Shown here: positions 38,749-49,760 of the stretch, one piece after another
How positions within the stretch are numbered: the first letter of the stretch is position 1
Layout of the letters: every line of letters starts with the position of its first letter
DNA from: Zygnema cylindricum
Taxonomy: Eukaryota; Streptophyta; Zygnematophyceae; Zygnematales; Zygnemataceae
Direction: 5' to 3'
DNA: 64,000 nucleotides
Assembly (NCBI GenBank): GCA_037447655.1
Contig: JBBHKE010002320.1
Location: 214,001 to 278,000, forward strand
The notes under the pieces: generated by a model
Seen by the model: the letters and a program-made list of their open reading frames with translations, nothing else
What the model was told of the DNA's origin: nothing
The model's database searches: none
Program-made: the position numbers and the translations under genes

Positions 38749-40041
38749 TGTTGTGATTTAAAAATTTTAGTACTCAGTAGATGGGTCAGTGAGAGAGGGT
38801 TTAGTACTTAGAATATTTGTTGGTATACACACTTTAGTACTGACCCCTAATAGTGTTACAGTAATATAAGGACAAAAGAGTGTACTGTACTTTTACAAGG
38901 ACACGCGTCAGCAGATGAGGATTTGAAGGTATTTCTGAATGGCGCCGACACTCACATACACGCGTCTAACATCAAGCGAGCAGATTCGCAGAATCGAACG
39001 GATATAGTTTGGACCGGACATCCGGTAAAATTACTGTACGGTTTCGGTATTGAACGTTGACTCGAATCGTGTCGACGGACGCGATTCGCGCGGGACCACA
39101 AGTGACGAAGCACGCCGTACACACTCAGGTGTTTCGTACCGCACAACAACTGTCGATTGGACTTATGTGAACAATGCTGACTAAGCATCAGTTCATAATG
39201 GGACTACAAATAATGATTTGGATGCGTGTCGTCTATCGCGAAGATCTAATCTACATCCTACGACGATCCGTGAATTCAGAATCTACCAGTACGGATGCCT
39301 GTAGTAATCTGGACGGATTCGCCAATTGCTGACTAAGCAAGTGGCACAATGAATGAACGGCCACTATCTGTAAATATCTGAAACAACATTAATTTGTATG
39401 TAGCGAATTAGTTTTTAGTGTTACATTACTAAAATAGGATAAAAGTTACAATTAGGGTTTTGGACGTACTTCCGGTACAGTAGACGTACCGTTGACGTAC
39501 AGTGACTTTATTAGTGTATAGTACCTAGTTACACGTGTAGTTCCTTGATTAGTGTAGGAATCAGTAGATGACTCTATGAGTATAAATTGTAGGACTTAGT
39601 TTTATTTTGATTATCAGCTGGATTTATCAAAGTAATGGCAAACTGTTTTTCTGCATCTTTGACCTGTCAGTGTGATCACTCTGATTGATATCTGGGTATG
39701 AAACTTTGTGTGTATGTTCTATGATATAGAAAATATATGTCTGTGTAGTTTCATTCTGTTCTGCTATTTCTGTAGAATTCTGTGAGAGATTTAATTGGTT
39801 AGTTTGATAAGCTGTCAGCTATTTTTAGGAAACTCTCGAGCTCATAACTTTTGGATTCCTTTGTGGATCAGTCTGTAATTTTGGGAAGTTATAGTGTCTA
39901 GTATATAATGCATATTGGTGCAGTTTGAGGTGATTCTGTATATTGTGGATTAATCTGTGTTGTCTGAAACACAGCTGGTTTGGGGTAGTCTGTGGGTGTC
40001 TTCCGTGAGTAATCCATGGCTGAAATAGGCCAAGGACAATA
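38749..40041 (+). repeat. 3' LTR of the gag-only element
   Basis: Matches 35477-36770 over its whole length; it ends GGACAATA rather than GGACAACA, and gypsy gag sequence starts at the next base. Confidence 0.85.
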
Positions 40042-40330
40042 GAGGGTCTGAATGCTGGTCTGGTGAATAGGCAAAATATTTTCAAGGGAAATCAGAAGGG
40101 AGGACGGAGTGTTAATGCAAGAAACAAATTTAACAAAGAGAGTGCACACAACCAAAAAAGAATGTCACTTGTTTCAAATGCGGAGGTCCAGATCATTACG
40201 CTATTGACTGTACAGTTAAAGGTTCTCTAAAAACAGTCGATGTAAATGAAGGTCTCCAAGAGGATATTGCATTATACCTAGCTGAGCACGAAGCCCAAGA
40301 GGTGGGAAACGGAAAATACTAACTGAAAGT
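40042..40330 (+). pseudogene. C-terminal gag fragment of gypsy element 1
   Basis: GLNAGLVNRQNIF and a zinc knuckle CFKCGGPDHYAIDC (about 40168-40210) match the corresponding stretch of element 2 (49356-49750). The frame is broken. Confidence 0.6.
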
Positions 40331-43300
40331 CATTAGTTGAGTCAACCGGATCCAGAAGTTAAAGAGTTAACTCTGGAGGGCAAATTAATGAATAGAAAAG
40401 TTTGGATAGCTGAATTTATTATGATTCTCACTACACTGCATAGTTTAAAAAATCCTTCTGATGAAATTCTCAACAACAAACCTATGTTAGGACAGTTAAG
40501 TAATGCTGACACCAGATACAGTTTGATTAGATTCGAGTCAATAGTGGAAAGAAAAACGTTCAGAGTAATGGTTGATTCAGGTGCCTCACATAATTTTATT
40601 TCACATAAGTTTGTAGAGGAAAATAAAATTCCTATTGTCATAAGGGAAAAGCTTTTATTTGTTCAAGTGGCAAATGGTAATAAGTCCACATTTGACTTAC
40701 AAACTGACACGATAGAAGTTGATATCTAGGGTCATAAAATGAAAGTTGTGTGAGAAATAATGAATTTGGGAAGTGAAGAACTAATTATGGGAAAGCCTTG
40801 GTTAACTGAACAGAATCGTCAAATTAATTGGGAAATTAACACCTTGAAAATGAAGTTCGGAAACGGTTGGAAGGTTTTGCAAGCATTATCTCATAAGAAA
40901 TTGCATAGGAATCATATAAATAACATAACTAGATTGGGAGTGGAAGGTTTGATATCTGTTAAACAATTTAAAAAACACTTAAAAGATAAAACAAATCATG
41001 CTTTCTTGTTATAAGTAACTGAGGCAGTAACTGATGAATGGGGGGGAGAAAACAGTAACATTGATGTCATCCCTAAATCAGACACCACTAAAACTCTCGA
41101 ATAACTAAAATCTGAATTTGTAACTGACATTAATACTTTTGATTTTGATGTTAAAGATTTGATTTTTGAATTTCAAGATGTTTTTCCAAGAGATTTACCC
41201 TCGAAAGGCCACCTTCTCGAGATGTGGAACATGTTATAAACCTTGAACCTGGATGCAGCCCTCATGTTACAAAAATTTATAAGCATTGTTTCTTTGAGAA
41301 AGAGGAGTTAAAGAAACAGACCAGGGAGCTCCTAGAGAAAATACATATTCAGCACAGCAAATTACCGTACGGAGCACCATTTCTATTCGTCAAAAAGAAA
41401 GACGGAACGTTGAGAATGTGTGTCGATTATCGTAGTCTGAACAAGATTACGGTCAAGGATAAGTATCCGTTACCTTTAATATTTGATTTGATAGATTGTT
41501 TAAAAGGTGCCAAAGAATTTTCGTTGATTGACGTGCGTAATGGCTTTAATCAGGTGCCAATTAGAATTGAAGATGTTGATAAAAATGCTTTCAGGACTAG
41601 GGTGGGTCATTTCGAATGGATAGTTATGCCATTCGGCTTCACGAAAGCACCGCCTACTTTCCAAAGATAATGAACCAAACCTTTTCAGATTACATAGATG
41701 AGTTTGTCCAAGTGTTTATAGATGATATTTTAGTTTACACTGAATCTAAAGAACAACATATAATTCATTTAAAAAAAGTTTTGGAAAGGTTAAGAGAAAG
41801 AAAATTATATGGAAAATTGTCAAAATCTAGTTTTCTTAAAAGTGAACAATTATTTTTGGGACACATAGTTAGTGAGGAAGGTGTTAAAACAGATCCATCC
41901 AAAATTTTAGCAATCCAAAATTGGAAACAACCTTCTAATGTCACAGAAGTAAAATCGTTTTTGGGATTGGCCACTTATTACAGGAAATTTATCAAGAATT
42001 TCAGTATGATCGCTGCACCTTTGACGGATTTACTTCAGGAGAATGAGACGTTTGTGTGGGGAGCTGATCAGGATGGAGCATTCGAGGAATTAAAAGGGAA
42101 GTTGACCTCTGCCCCTACACTGGTGTATCCGACCCTGCCGGGGAATTTGAAGTTTTGAACACTACAAATGCATCTGATAAAGGTCTATGTGCAGTCATAA
42201 ATTAAAAAGTCGGCAAACACTTTCATCCTATTGCTTTTGAGTCCAGAAAATTCAATGATGGTGAAAAGAACTATACAGCACAGGAAAAGGAATTACTTGC
42301 AATTGTACATGCATTGGTGAAATGGCGTTGTTATTTGCATAATAAAGAATTTACAGTTCACTGTGATCATAAAGCACTCTCTTATTTACAAAGATTAAGT
42401 GATGCGCAGATTATGACTGGCAAACAAGTTAGGTGGATGCAAAAATTAGCATATTTCAAATTTAATGTCAAATATATTCCTGGGAAGACAAATGTAGTCG
42501 CAGATCCTTTAAGTAGATGTTTTGAAATAAGTGTTTTGGTTCAAGATGAATTGTTTTTAGATACAGTTAGAAATGGTTATGATAAAGATCGTTATTTTGT
42601 TGTGATTTACAAGAATATTTCGTGACCGAATTCTAACCCATTGAATGAGAGGCATGTCAAAAACTTTAAACTAAATAGTGGTTTACTGTATTTGCAAATT
42701 GGGGATAGATTATGCATTCCTAAAGTGGGAGACTTAAGAAAACAAATTTTACGGGAAGCTCATGACATTTTAGGACATCTAAGTCGAGATAAAACTCTTA
42801 GTCGATTGCAAAGTAGATTGTTTTGGCCTGGATGGCAAAGGAGGTGTCAAAACATGTGGAAAATTGTGTCCCTTGCCAACAGAGTAAACCTAGTACCCAA
42901 AAACCTAAAGGTCTCTTAAAACCTTTGGATATCCCCGAAAGACCGTGGGAATCGATCAGTATGGATTTTATTGTCAGGTTGCCTGCTACATCTAAAAAGA
43001 ATGACAGTATCATGGTCGTAGTCCATAGGTTCAGTAAAATGGCAATTTTTATCCCTTGCAAAACCACTCATTCAATTATAGATATTGCAAAGTTATATTT
43101 TGACAACGTGGTAAGACATCATGGAGTCCCTCTATCTATAGTCAGTGATAGAGATTCTAAATTTACGTTTGCATTTTGGAAAGAATTAAGGCAAAATTTA
43201 GGCTCTGAATTGAAAATGAGTACCGCTTATCATCCTCAGATAGATGGACAGACAGAAAGGATGAACCGTACACTAGAGGAAATGCTTAGGACTGATGGAA

Positions 43301-44076
43301 AGACAGAAAGGATGAACCGTACACTAGAGGAAATGCTTAGGACCGTTTGTAGTGAAGTTCAGAACACATAGGAATCTAAATTGCCATTAATGGAATTTGC
43401 ATACAATTCATGTAAACATGCTAGTACAGGATTCTCACCATTTAAAGTTGCATTCGGATACCAACCTATAGAAGCATTGGACTTAATAACAGGGGTCACT
43501 CAAGAGAATAGAGGTTCTGGAACAGAGTTTTGGGAATGCGTTCAAACAGTTTGGAAAACTGTTCGAAATGCATTACTGGAGGCACAAAGGAGGCAAGAAT
43601 TAAATGCTAACCGCAAACGGGGTGATTGGGTGTTACGCACAGGTGAAAAGGTTTGGCTTTCTACAACTCGTTACAGGTGCAAGATTGAGGGACAATCGGA
43701 TCATACGGGGAAATTTGCTCCAAAGTACATTGGACCATTTACTGTAATCGAGATGATATCGTCAGTTGCTGCCAAATTGGAATTCCCGCCTTCAACAAAA
43801 ATTCATCCAGTGATACACATAAGCCAATTGAAACCAACGAATCTTCGACGAACTGAAAGAGAATTGGAATTGGATCCCTTAATAATTATAGAACATGAAG
43901 TCCACAAATGGGTAATCGATTGGGTTGGTCAACGGTTCAGGGTCGGCGATACTATATTCTGGCAAGTGCATTATCTAGGAAGGCATGAGGATGAGTTGAC
44001 TTTAGAGGATAAAAATTCTGAGTTTTTACAGAGGTATTGGAGGGATAATAATATAGAAGTCCCGTCTGAGAATTAA
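40331..44076 (+). pseudogene. Gypsy pol (protease, RT, RNase H, integrase, chromodomain-like end), element 1
   Basis: Protease MVDSGASHNFIS (40570). RT from 41224: [48 protein letters not shown], then after a frameshift near 41660 the catalytic FIDDILVY. RNase H has VHCDHKALSYLQR (42356). Integrase: zinc-binding H-H-C-C split between frames (HDILGHLSRDKTLSRL, NCVPCQ), core SMDFIVRLP, SDRDSKF and HPQIDGQTERMNRT (42823-43371). The final frame (43381-44076) has the GPF motif region and a chromodomain-like WQVHYLGRHEDELTLE, suggesting a chromovirus. Stops and frameshifts split pol into at least eight frames. The order RT before integrase fits gypsy. Confidence 0.88.
43243..43344 (+). repeat. 51-bp in-frame tandem duplication in the integrase
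   Basis: Two units of 17 codons (DG-TERMNRTLEEMLRT) differ at only a few bases. The duplication falls on the segment carrying the catalytic Glu. Element 2 has one unit at the matching place. Confidence 0.9.
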
Positions 44077-44104
44077 AGGTGTTTAATTGAGGTTGTTAAA
44101 AATA

Positions 44105-44116
44105 AGTAGGGGATGA
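44105..44116 (+). promoter_or_regulatory. Polypurine tract of gypsy element 1
   Basis: AGTAGGGGATGA directly before the LTR start TGTAACAG; element 2 has AGAAGGGGATGA. Confidence 0.65.
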
Positions 44117-45084
44117 TGTAACAGCAATAGCGGATCGAACTTGTTTATAAAGGGATATTTAGGTATTATGATTATAGAGTACTAAATTTAGTAGACGTCC
44201 GCGAAAGAATCACGCTATTTGGAGTTATATTTTAAAAGTTATAGCGATGGGTGTATTTAGGTGATAGCGTGGGGTCTTAATAACAAGTGGGTATCATTGA
44301 AACGAGTTAAGGGTCAAATTAGTACCGAAATTACGCGTGTACGTTTCATAAAGTTCTATCGAAACGTTTAGTATGCACGGTGGTTCGTTTCGTACAAATT
44401 TTAGTACGAAACGTCACTTTTACTTAAGGGAATTTCGTAAGAAGTTTCGCATGCGAAATTTGTTACGCACGATTGTGCCAAGTCGCGTTTCGTTTGGCGC
44501 GCACTTTTGCACGTAAATGTTACGTAGTGAAACGTAACGTTTGATCGGTTAGTAAAGTGCGAAGTAGTTAGTAAGAGATTTCGCACGTTTTTGCATTGGT
44601 CAGTCTGAGTCTTTGCTGATCAATGATTGGCCCAAGTAAAAGCTTGTTAAAACGGAGCGTTGACTCTAGCCTGGCGAGTCCAGGGCGATGATGGATAAAT
44701 AGTGAAGTGTAAGGGGAGAGTAGACATCTTTTTCCTTTGGAAAAGTTTGTGGAAATTCCGGCTGATCTTGGTCCGAGCGATTAATACCAAATTGGAGAAA
44801 ATGCATTTTTGCATTGAAATCTCTTACTAACTAAATAGTGTTTTAGTAGTTAAAAGATAGAATTATTAAGAGTGGAGAGTAGAGGAAACACTTTAATTTG
44901 AAGGGTTGAGCCACGAGGGCAAGAGACCAAGCTAATGTTATGTGGACAGAAGCTTCTTCTAATTTAAAGTTTATCCTTATGTGAGTGTTTTTCAATGTGG
45001 ATGTGTATTTTCCAATGTGTGGAATGTGTGGTTGAAATTGATTAAAGTAATGGGATTTTCAGAGAGGTAGGAAATCTTTTTACA
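44117..45084 (+). repeat. 3' LTR of gypsy element 1
   Basis: TGTAACAG...TTTTACA, about 968 bp, clearly related to the two 974-bp LTRs of element 2. It differs enough (for example GCAATAGCGGATC against GTAATAGTGGATC) to be an independent, older or different subfamily copy. Confidence 0.85.
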
Positions 45085-45119
45085 AGACTATCCACGTTTT
45101 AAATAGTAAAGACTATAAA
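45085..45119. other. Short spacer between gypsy LTR and hAT end
   Basis: 35 bases of AT-rich sequence; no clear target duplication for either neighbour. Confidence 0.3.
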
Positions 45120-45739
45120 TAGTAACGACTTATTAACACTAATAACAATGAGCGATGTAGTGGTACATCTCCCTTTGCGTGTAACTCTTAGTCTTAATCA
45201 TTATAATTTTGCGAGTAACTCTTATATAAATGTTTAAACTCTTATGTTAAAGTTTAAACTCTTATGTTAATGTTTTTTCTATTGCAAATCTAAATTTTTT
45301 CGCTACATGTTTTGGTCGGTTTTTCTTTCAACTACGATACTATGTTATGAATTATGCAAAAAAGGTGAAGTTTTTATTATGTATGCTTAAAAAAAAATCT
45401 TAGTTTTTCACATTGAAAATCAATTAGCAAAAAAAACATTGTGAAAGGTAAAAAAAACAAAAAATATTTTGTAGTATCAAATATAGAAATAAATAAATAA
45501 CAACCTCATTCTATTTTCGACTCTATTATACAAATTCTCAACCTCGAACATTAAAACTACACAAAATCTATAAATCTAAAATTGGTATACATACGGCGCT
45601 TTGGTAATATGATAAAAATAAGCATTCCGATTAAAACAAAAAAGCAAAATAACACTAGAAAAATTGTGAAATACAAAAAAAAAATCAAAGGAAAAAAAAA
45701 CAATATAACTAATACTAAAAAAAATAGAAAACAAAACAA

Positions 45740-46748
45740 AATTAAAAATTATGAATTTAAAAGATCTCGGTTGGATCTAACACACAAAAGATCAATAACA
45801 ATTGAAAGCGCTAGTGAGCTCTTCTTCTTTGTTATCGTGTTCCTGGCATCCGAAAATTGCATTCGGACATGGAACTAGAACCCGAAATAGCTAGAAAATA
45901 GATCTAACAACACTGGCTAAAATAAGAAATCCTTCATCTTTCGCACATACATTTGATTTTTTTTCCACCATTCAAGTATGTTAAAGTTCAATTTTTCGTC
46001 GTTGGTTAATTTTAAATCAAAATAACGTTTCATTTCATCGTTAACGAGCGTTTTTTTGTCGGTGGTAATAAAAACCTTATTTTCATATCGCTCTCACCAA
46101 AAAAATTGTGGAAACCGTCTTTACTTTACGATATTTTTTGTTTTATTGTGATACGTTGAGGACTACCAAAATCAACGTCATCACCGAGGTCGTTTGCAAG
46201 TTCACGAAGTTTGACCCTTGCGCTTTCAATTTCGGTTTTTTATACCCCAATTATTTCAAGCTTTTGTTTTTGTCGGGGATCTAAGAGAGCCGCAACAATG
46301 TGATTCTCATGAAGGCCCCACTTTGGTAGTGCAAATTTCACAAAAAGTTATTTCATTTTTTGCAAGTTTTGGGAATTGGCGAGGCATTATTTTTTACCAT
46401 CATTGTAAGATGTTTTTCTTATCATACAATGGTTATAGAGAGACGATTCTTCAAACAAAACTAAATGTAAAGTTTGTTCTTTGATTTTTTTCAACTTTAG
46501 GGTCACTTCTTGAAACCTTTCCAAAAATCGTATAAGTTCGGTTAGGTGAGTCTTATCAATACAAGCTAAAACCATCAATTTATTTTTTGCTTGAGCGATT
46601 GGTCATATCTCATTCATTGCATCGTAAATAATCTCAAGCATTCGGAGCAAAGAATTCCACAGCGTTGTTGCGTTGCGATTTCTTGTTATAAAGTGTTTTT
46701 CAAAAGATTTCGTAAATTACTATGTTTGAAAAACGTGCCCACATATCG
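45740..46748 (-). pseudogene. hAT transposase C-terminal half, copy 2
   Basis: Read from 46740 downward: HLTELIRFLERFQEVTLKL (also in copy 1), a HENHIVAALLDPRQK segment typical of hAT, LRELANDLGDD, then the dimerisation region FNILEWWKKNQ and ITKKKSSLALSIVIDLLC. Stops and frameshifts make it non-functional. It supplies the half that copy 1 lacks. Confidence 0.7.
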
Positions 46749-47722
46749 TGTAACAGTAATAGTGGATCGAACTTTTTTGTAAATGGGTATTTAAGTGTTT
46801 CGATTATAGAGTTTTGAATTTGGTAGACGTCTGCGAAAGAATTGCACAATTTGGGGGTTTTTTTTTAAGATATAGCGATTGGTGTATTTAGGCGACAACG
46901 CGAGGTCAAAATAACGAGTGGGTGTTCATTGTAACGGGTTAAAGGTCAAACTAGCCGCAGAATTTCAGGCGCACGTTTAAAAAGTACCGAATGAATCAAT
47001 ATTTCGTTTGGTACGCAGGATGGTTCGTTTCGAACAATACTTAGATCGAAACGTCACTTTCACTTTATAGAATTTCGTAGGTTGTTTCGCATGTGAAATT
47101 TGTGACGCACGTTCGTGCGAAGTCGCGTTTCGTTTGGCGAACACTTTTCCACCTAAATTTTACGCAGTGAAACGTAGCGTTTGATTGGTTAGTAAATCCT
47201 ACGTAGTTAGTGAGAGATTTCACACGCTTTTGCATTGGTCAGTCGAAGTTCTTGCTGATCAATGATTAGCCCAAGTAAAACCTGTTCAACATAGCGTTGA
47301 CTTTGCAACATCGAGTCTAAGGCGATGATGGATAAATAGTGAAGTCTAAGAGAAAAGTAAACATCTTTTCTTTGGGAAAAGTTTGTGGAAATTTTGACTG
47401 ATCTTGATCTTGAGCGATTAAAACCAAATTGGAGCAATGTCATTTTTGCACTCAAATCTCTTACAAACTAAGTAGTGTTTTAGTAGTTAAGAAATATAAT
47501 ATTTAAGTGTGGAGATCAGTGGGAATTACTTTAAAAAGAAGGGAAGAGCCACGAGGGCGAGAGACCAAGCTAATGTTATGTGGATAGAAGTTTATTCAAA
47601 ATTGAAGTTTATCTTTATGTGAGTGATGTCCAATGTGAATGTGTATTTTCCAATGTGTCGAATGTGTTGTTGAAATTGGTTGTAGTAATGGGATTTTTTG
47701 AGAGGTAGGAAATTCAGGTACA
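46749..47722 (+). repeat. 5' LTR of gypsy element 2
   Basis: TGTAACAGTAATAGTGGATC...GGTACA (inner part omitted), the same length as the 3' LTR. Confidence 0.88.
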
Positions 47723-47724
47723 TA

Positions 47725-47736
47725 TGGTATCAAAGC
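47725..47736 (+). promoter_or_regulatory. Primer-binding site of gypsy element 2
   Basis: TGGTATCAAAGC, one base from TGGTATCAGAGC, the standard complement of the initiator tRNA-Met 3' end in plant retroelements. Confidence 0.75.
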
Positions 47737-48492
47737 TTTGGTTGGAAACTAGGGAGAAGTTTGCTCACCCAAAAATTGACTGCCGTGACCGGTGAGGGTG
47801 CTCTAACCTGTGTGGGTGGAACCAAAATGTGAGTGGTAGGGGATTCGAGGGAAACTAAGTGACCACACTGCAAGTGGCCGGTGGCTATATGTGGGGCGTA
47901 CTTAGGTCCTAAGGACTAAGGCGGGGTGGGCAGTGTAGCCAACGTTGAAATTCTCTCCAATTACCTAGAGGCCAAACAAACTTGCCTTCTCTTAGCGATG
48001 CTTCATGTGTACAAGGAGGGCTTGATGCCATGAAGGGTGAGGATGTGACGATTAAAGATGAAAAGATCTTCATGTAGTGGGAAATGGGAAATTTGCTAAT
48101 AAAGGAGAAGGAAAGTAGAGTACTTTACTTTTTCAAGAGCAAAGGAGTCAAAAATGACTTAAAACTTTTCAAACCCTAAATTATTACCTTTGATTGCTTT
48201 CAATTTTGCTGTTGCAAAATTTGTGGTTGAATTTTACCTGTCAGAGTTTTCAATTTTGCTGTTTCAAAATTTGTGGGGAAAATTTTTACCTTTCGACTTC
48301 AATGTTTGGGAAAATCTAATTTTCACCAACTTACTTTGAATGTTTATTTGATTTCTCACATTTTGATATCTTTCAAAACAATTGTTAAGTAAACAAAGTC
48401 TTGGATTGGAGAAATCTGAGTACTTCAAATCTGATGCAAACTCTTTTAGATAATTATACTATACCTTTCTTATTGCTTGATTTAATTGTGTG
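47737..48492 (+). other. Leader of gypsy element 2
   Basis: Untranslated region between primer-binding site and gag. AATTTTGCTGTTGCAAAATTTGTGG-type sequence occurs twice (about 48210 and 48255). Confidence 0.5.
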
Positions 48493-49760
48493 ATGATGGC
48501 AAATTTTGTATGGAAACGTAAAATGAAAAATACTTTCAATGTTTTGAAGAAACGTACTGTGAAATTGGTCAAAAGATTTAATAATCATGTTGCTGTTGTG
48601 GATGAAACAATTTTTGAATTGAAGAGTGAATTGAACAATGTCAAGGAAAATTGGAATGTTTCAAATCAAAAATTGGATGCGCTAATTAATTTAATTCACA
48701 CTAGATATGATGTTAATGACCAAAAAGGTGAGACTAGTAAGAAATATGTCAGTTTTAGGGAATATAATCACGATAGACCTAATAAGATAAGATATTTGAA
48801 ATTGTCTATTAGTGAAGCACCATCTTTTGAAGGTAATAAGATTGATGAGTTGGATGCTTGTATTTTTCATATGGAGTATTATTTAGAATCTATGAATTGT
48901 GATCGTGATGATTACATTTTTTTTTTGTTAGCTCTCTAAAAGGTGATGCTCTGATTTGGTATTACACTCAGAAAAGATCTAACCTAATTCTTGATAATGC
49001 TGATTGGGAAGTTTTTAAGACCGCGAACAAATCGCGTTTCTTGTCAGTCACTTATAAATCCAGAATGGAAGAAAAGTGACTTAACTGTAAGCACCCCAGA
49101 TCTGGGAAATATTATATTGTGGAATTTGAATCATCTAGCATTCATGTCTTAGGTTTGATTCATGAAATGGCTTGATTGCATTTCTTAAACTATCTCAATC
49201 CTAAACTTAAATCAGAACTGAAACATCAAAATTATATTAATTTGAAGAAATTAGAAGATAAGTCAATGGAATTAGAGGACCAGTTAGGGTAACTTAATCA
49301 CTCAGGGGTAATTTCAATGAAGTATCAAAGTGGGGTGAGGAGGAATTTGTGGAACAGGGTCTGAATGCGGGTTTGGTGAATAGGCAGAATATCTTCAGGG
49401 TAAATCAGAGAGATGGACAAAGTGTTAATGGAAAAAAAAAATTTCATTATAGAGGGGGATACATTAAGAGTCATAAACCAAGTATTAATGCTCAGAAACC
49501 CAATCTTAACATTCTCACATGCACTATCTGTCAAAAAAGAGATCATAGGGCGTTTGAGTGTGCATAGCTGAAGAAAATTAACTTTTATAATTGTGGAGAG
49601 GAGGGACATTTCAACAGAGAATGCACAAAACCGAAAAAAAAAATCACGTGTTTTAAATGCGGATGCCCAGATCATTACGCTAAGGACTGTATAGATAAGG
49701 GATCACTTAAAACAGTTAATGTCAATGAAGGTCTTCAAGAAGATATTGCATTATACCTAG
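48493..49760 (+). pseudogene. Gypsy gag, element 2
   Basis: 48493-48939 begins MMANFVWKRKMKNTFNVLKK, with SISEAPSFEGNKIDELDACI and the Gag core FHMEYYLESM; it is broken near 48938 and continues with GDALIWYYTQKR in another frame. Two zinc knuckles follow at about 49591-49690 (NCGEEGHFNREC, whose first Cys is not in place, and CFKCGCPDHYAKDC). Stop codons occur in between. Confidence 0.7.

Larger units (their letters stand above)
35477..40041 (+). mobile_element. Gag-only LTR retrotransposon with 1.29-kb LTRs (copia-like, non-autonomous)
   Basis: Two near-identical direct repeats (35477-36770, 38749-40041) begin TGTTGTGATTTAAAA. A tRNA-derived primer-binding site follows the first and a TTTTAGGGGAG polypurine tract precedes the second. 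The 1.98-kb interior encodes a copia-type Gag with zinc knuckle but no protease, integrase or RT. The LTRs differ at only a couple of dozen places, mostly in their first half, so insertion was fairly recent. The left flank is hAT sequence but the right flank is gypsy gag, so there is no target duplication: the present copy is probably recombinant. Confidence 0.8.
40042..45084 (+). mobile_element. Ty3/gypsy element 1 (5'-truncated)
   Basis: Contains the last part of gag, a broken pol and one 3' LTR. The 5' LTR and most of gag (present in element 2 at 46749-49350) are missing; the truncation point coincides with the 3' LTR of the gag-only element. Confidence 0.85.
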
